Shown piece after piece: positions 61,211-64,000 of a DNA stretch of 64,000 nucleotides. Source of the stretch: Cardiocondyla obscurior (taxonomy: Eukaryota; Arthropoda; Insecta; Hymenoptera; Formicidae); contig NC_091874.1 of the NCBI RefSeq assembly GCF_019399895.1, forward strand, positions 6,698,501 through 6,762,500. The letters run 5' to 3'. The notes under the pieces were generated by a model. The model saw only the letters and a program-made list of their open reading frames with translations. It had not been told where the DNA came from and did no database searches. The translations under genes were made by a program, and so were the position numbers. The stretch's first letter is position 1; each line of letters opens with the position of its first letter.

Positions 61211-61507
61211 CTGAAAACGAAAAACTTATTAATCTCGCCTAAATGTTAGATTAAAATTAATATTTTTCGCGGCGCGTCGACTACATCACACTATATTAAA
61301 GCAACTCACCTTCAGTTGCTTTATACACACGCGCGGTAAAATAATCCCCGACTCGCTTTCTTCTTAATATTCAGGCGAGTAAGAAATAGTATCTGACGAA
61401 AAAAATAACGGCGCGGTATTATAACGGAATAAGCACGGTAATAAAATTGTAGGTAAAAAACTATAATTACCTTGAGGATAAAAATGTACAGCTTCATCGC
61501 TTTCCGC

Positions 61508-62612
61508 TTACACTATCACGCTTTCCATCGGTTCTTCCTCTTCTTCCTCTCCTTCATCCTCCTCCTCATCCTCTTCCTCGCCTTTTTCCACATTCTCTAG
61601 CGTGTTTTCTTCCTCATCTTCTTCTTCACTGACCAAATCATCATCATCCGATGACATTTCGCGCATTGTCACGGCCCGTGGTTCTCCGGCGTCGTTATCC
61701 TTCTCCTCTTCCTCCTCCTTCTCCTCCTCCTCCTCTTCCATCGTCTCCTCTTCTTCCTCCTCTTCGTTTTCTTCTTCATTAGAATCTAATTCCATTGTTG
61801 TCTCACTTTCCACATCTGAAAAAGAAAATATTCTATTAGTAGATATTCAAAATTTTAATACGATTTTTAAATCAATAAACTTACTCTGAGTGAAAATAAC
61901 CGATTCTACCGAGCTCGGAATCCTCTCACCGGCGAATACCACGAGGTCATCGTCGTCGTTGTCGGAATTTCCCGCGGGGACTTCTGTTGATTAAAACGTA
62001 TTTTTATTTTATCACGCTGACTTAGATATCACACGTTTATTGTTAAAAACAATTTGAATTAATATTAACTTGCAGTTTCAAGAGCATCATGAGCGTTCTG
62101 TTGACGTTGTGCAACGTCAGGATCGATACGTCTTCTCCCTGTCAAAAATCAATAATTTTAACGCCAATTTAATAAATAAATAATTAATTAAAATAGTGTT
62201 CAAACTTACGTAAAGACAGACGCGGTCGCTCTCCATCGTCAGCGGGACGTTTGCGTGGTTGTGGCCTTACAAGAGCCACGGGTCTGGCTTCTGCTTCTTC
62301 CGAAGTAGTGCTAAATCCTCGTAAAAAATCGGCGATGTATCCACTCACATCTTTTTCTTCGTGCTCGAAACATACACGCACCTCCACTATTTCGCGTATA
62401 ATGTTTAACAGTTTTTCACGCCCTGAGCAATGACCAAGTCCAGCCATTACACATAGCAGCGTGCTTCCACACGCGCTTGCAAAACTCCAAAAAATTTCGT
62501 AATTTTTTTCATCGTTGTCTGACAAAGCGGATAAATATACGTCCGCTTTTAACTTGGCGTTTAAGTTGCATCCGACAATGAAAAAATTTCTCAAAATTTC
62601 ACGAAGCGACAT
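61508..62612 (-). CDS. Four-exon gene for an unrecognised 292-residue protein with a Glu-rich acidic tail
   Basis: Exons in transcript order: 62210-62612, 62070-62138, 61885-61983 and 61508-61815. Introns are GT..AG with consistent phase 1 at each junction (donors GTAAGT, GTTAAT, GTAAGT), and the total of 293 codons includes the stop. Exon 1 gives a compact, Cys-containing N-terminal domain of about 100 residues (MSLREILRNFFIVGCNLNAK, then ACGSTLLCVMAGLGHCSGRE), followed by a basic PRKRPADDGERPRLSLRRRR stretch that could be a nuclear signal. Exon 4 encodes a tail composed largely of Glu and Asp, with DSNEEENEEEE and SSDDDDLVSEEE. Acidic tails of this type occur in histone chaperones and other nuclear proteins, but the N-terminal domain is not one I know. 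No function is assigned. Confidence -1.
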
Positions 62613-62811
62613 GGCGAAAAAGCGTACATAAAAGTGATATCACAAAATCGTCAATAATGTGATGTTATGTTAATGCGCGAGACTGTGTGCTGTTCGATTG
62701 AAGCACTGAAGAAGAACTGAATATTGTTTTACGCTTGTGACGTAACTTATACATTGAAATATTATTTTCCCTTTCCAAATAAGAAAAAAAAAAATATATA
62801 TATATATATAT
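62613..62811. other. Upstream region of the acidic-protein gene
   Basis: About 200 bp ending in a TA microsatellite (62794-62811) that served as target for the MITE. I see no clear TATA box or other element I could defend. Confidence -1.
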
Positions 62812-63162
62812 ACAGGATGTTTTAGCCCATGTGTAAAATCCTATACAGATAGGTAGGTCTTAGGGAGATAAATAAAAGTTATTTTTTTGTAAAATTCTCA
62901 ATTGTTATTGAGAAAAAAATTAATTTGTCTAGCGCAAGAGCGACAAGGAAGCTGCGGGCAAGCAAGTGAGCGCGACAGGCGATTGGCGCCGTCGCCTATC
63001 GCGCTCACTCACCTATAGCTTCCTTGTCCTCTTGCGCTAGACAAATTAATTTTTTTTTTAATAAGTATTGAAAATTTTTCAAAACGTTAAAGAACTTTTT
63101 TATTTATCTCCTTAAGACCTACCTATCTGTATAGGATTTTACACATGGGCTGAGACACCCTG
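62812..63162. mobile_element. Foldback MITE of the mariner-like family (351 bp)
   Basis: It begins CAGGATGTTTTAGCCCATGT and ends with ACATGGGCTGAGACACCCTG, is complementary over almost its whole length (GTCTAGCGCAAGAG/CTCTTGCGCTAGAC near the centre) and encodes nothing. It lies in a TA repeat: the left side is TA, the right side TG followed by TATATA. Its inner words GACAAGGAAGCT and GCGCGACAGGCGA resemble the subterminal parts of the larger elements at 6001 and 63175. Confidence -1.
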
Positions 63163-63174
63163 TGTATATATATA

Positions 63175-64000
63175 CAGGGTGTTTGATTCGAGGTGTCACG
63201 CCCGAAAAATTAGAATTTTTAAGAAAAAGTCCTTTACTTAAAATTCTTTACCGTTTTGAGAAAAAATTAAAATATGTTAGCGTAAGAGGACAAGGAGGAC
63301 ACGCGGACTGAGCGCGACAGACGACGGCTAGTATTTTTAAGAATGTTAGTAAACCGAGCGGCGATAAGAGAGTCGCGGCGAGTCTTCGCGGCGAAGACAA
63401 ACAAACGCGTTCGCACGATCGATATCATTCACACCGATACTTTAAGGTCGCATCTTATTTATTGTTCACAACGTTTTCAGTAATTGAACGTAAAATGAGA
63501 AGGAAATAATGCGCTATCATTTTCTCACCACCTTGCGGTAGATAGCATGGTGCGTTTTTTTATAGTGGTATCCCCGGTAGGCTATTCCACTTTAGCGCTA
63601 ATGCAAAAAGTTCGAAGTGCCCTCCCTCTGCTGTAAGCAGAGTTCGGCCCTTCGAACAACATCGCGTCGCACGGTGCACCATTTCCGGCGAAATAGTCGC
63701 AAACGCCGCAACGATAGCTTCGCGTACGTCATTTACAGTTTTATTTCGTTGGGGTTCTACTAGATTTTTTATGACCCCTAAAAAAATCTAGTACGGTCAA
63801 ATCTGGTGATTGCATTGGGCCACCACGACCCATCCATCTGTCGCCGAAATGCGCATCCAAAACTTCGCGCACTGCCAGGCAGGAATGACCTGGTGCTCCG
63901 TCGTGCTGATAGATTATTCGCCTTCTTGTTTCCAGAGGCACGTCTTCTAATAGTCCCGGTAACACATTTTCTAAAAAATGCTGGTAACTTTCTCCGGTTA
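63175..64000 (-). mobile_element. Partial DD41D-like mariner element running off the window
   Basis: It starts CAGGGTGTTTGATTCGAGGT after a TA, has a subterminal GACAAGGAGGACACGCGGAC...GCGACAGACGACGGC stretch (about 63289-63328) and then the 3' end of a minus-strand transposase. GTGGTATCCCCGGTAGGCTA at 63565-63584 is the complement of the conserved downstream segment at 18619-18650, which ties this element to the one at 6001-19123. The other end lies beyond position 64000. Confidence -1.
63596..64000 (-). pseudogene. C-terminal part of a mariner-like transposase, broken
   Basis: From the window edge the minus strand reads TGESYQHFLENVLPGLLE, then the second catalytic segment YQHDGAPGHS (about 63895-63925), FGDRWMGRGGP and the third catalytic segment SPDLTVLDFF (about 63795-63822). 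Compared with the copy at 17294-18606, several residues are missing between RGGP and SPDL, and the frame is lost after LDFF at about 63790. A later segment with NDVREAIVAAFATISPEM is still recognisable at about 63680-63735 in another frame. The transposase is inactive. The N-terminal half lies outside the window. Confidence -1.

Noticed and set aside
61602..61889. Ser-rich plus-strand ORF
   Set aside because: Antisense of the Glu-rich exon (GAA/GAG read backward as TTC/CTC/TCT).

Overview
The window looks like a heterochromatic, repeat-dominated stretch of an insect nuclear genome. Spliceosomal introns, AT-rich spacers, Tc1/mariner-type transposons with TA target duplications, a DIRS retrotransposon, a Ty3/Gypsy element primed by tRNA-Ser and a Polinton-like polymerase relic all point to an arthropod. 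The mix reminds me of ant or other hymenopteran genomes, but nothing here proves that. There is no sign of bacterial organisation and no CRISPR.

Layout. (1) 1-1125: 3' end of a decayed non-LTR retrotransposon. (2) 1146-2420 (minus): a five-exon gene, not visible as one ORF, encoding a 254-residue RPA/OB-fold-like protein. (3) 2421-5159: AT-rich DNA grading into degenerate relatives of a satellite. (4) 5160-6000 and 19124-54070: one tandem array of a 238-bp satellite, about 147 units in the right segment alone. A nested transposon stack splits it. (5) 6001-19123: the stack. A Tc1/mariner-type element with ~0.4-kb terminal inverted repeats sits at a TA in the satellite and contains two head-to-head transposase copies. 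A DIRS element (6951-16786, minus) is inserted in the left transposase copy. An intact Gypsy element (10034-14936, minus, LTRs differing at one of 323 positions) is inserted in the DIRS reverse transcriptase gene. The order of events reads directly: satellite, then mariner, then DIRS, then Gypsy. (6) 54071-56440: array exit sequence that also occurs at 4192-4670, dispersed flank modules, and a near-perfect 254-bp palindrome. (7) 56986-60530 (minus): relics of a protein-primed family-B DNA polymerase and of a second Gypsy element. (8) 61508-62612 (minus): a four-exon gene for an unrecognised 292-residue protein with a very acidic tail. (9) 62812-64000: a foldback MITE and the end of another element of the same mariner-like family.

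The only genes that read as intact are the Gypsy gag-pol ORF, the DIRS gag, the OB-fold gene (perhaps 3'-truncated) and the acidic-tail gene. The DIRS pol and recombinase, all transposases, the DNA polymerase and the LINE carry stops, frameshifts, deletions or altered catalytic residues. The 70-codon ORF repeated in most satellite units follows from array homogenisation and is not annotated as a gene.
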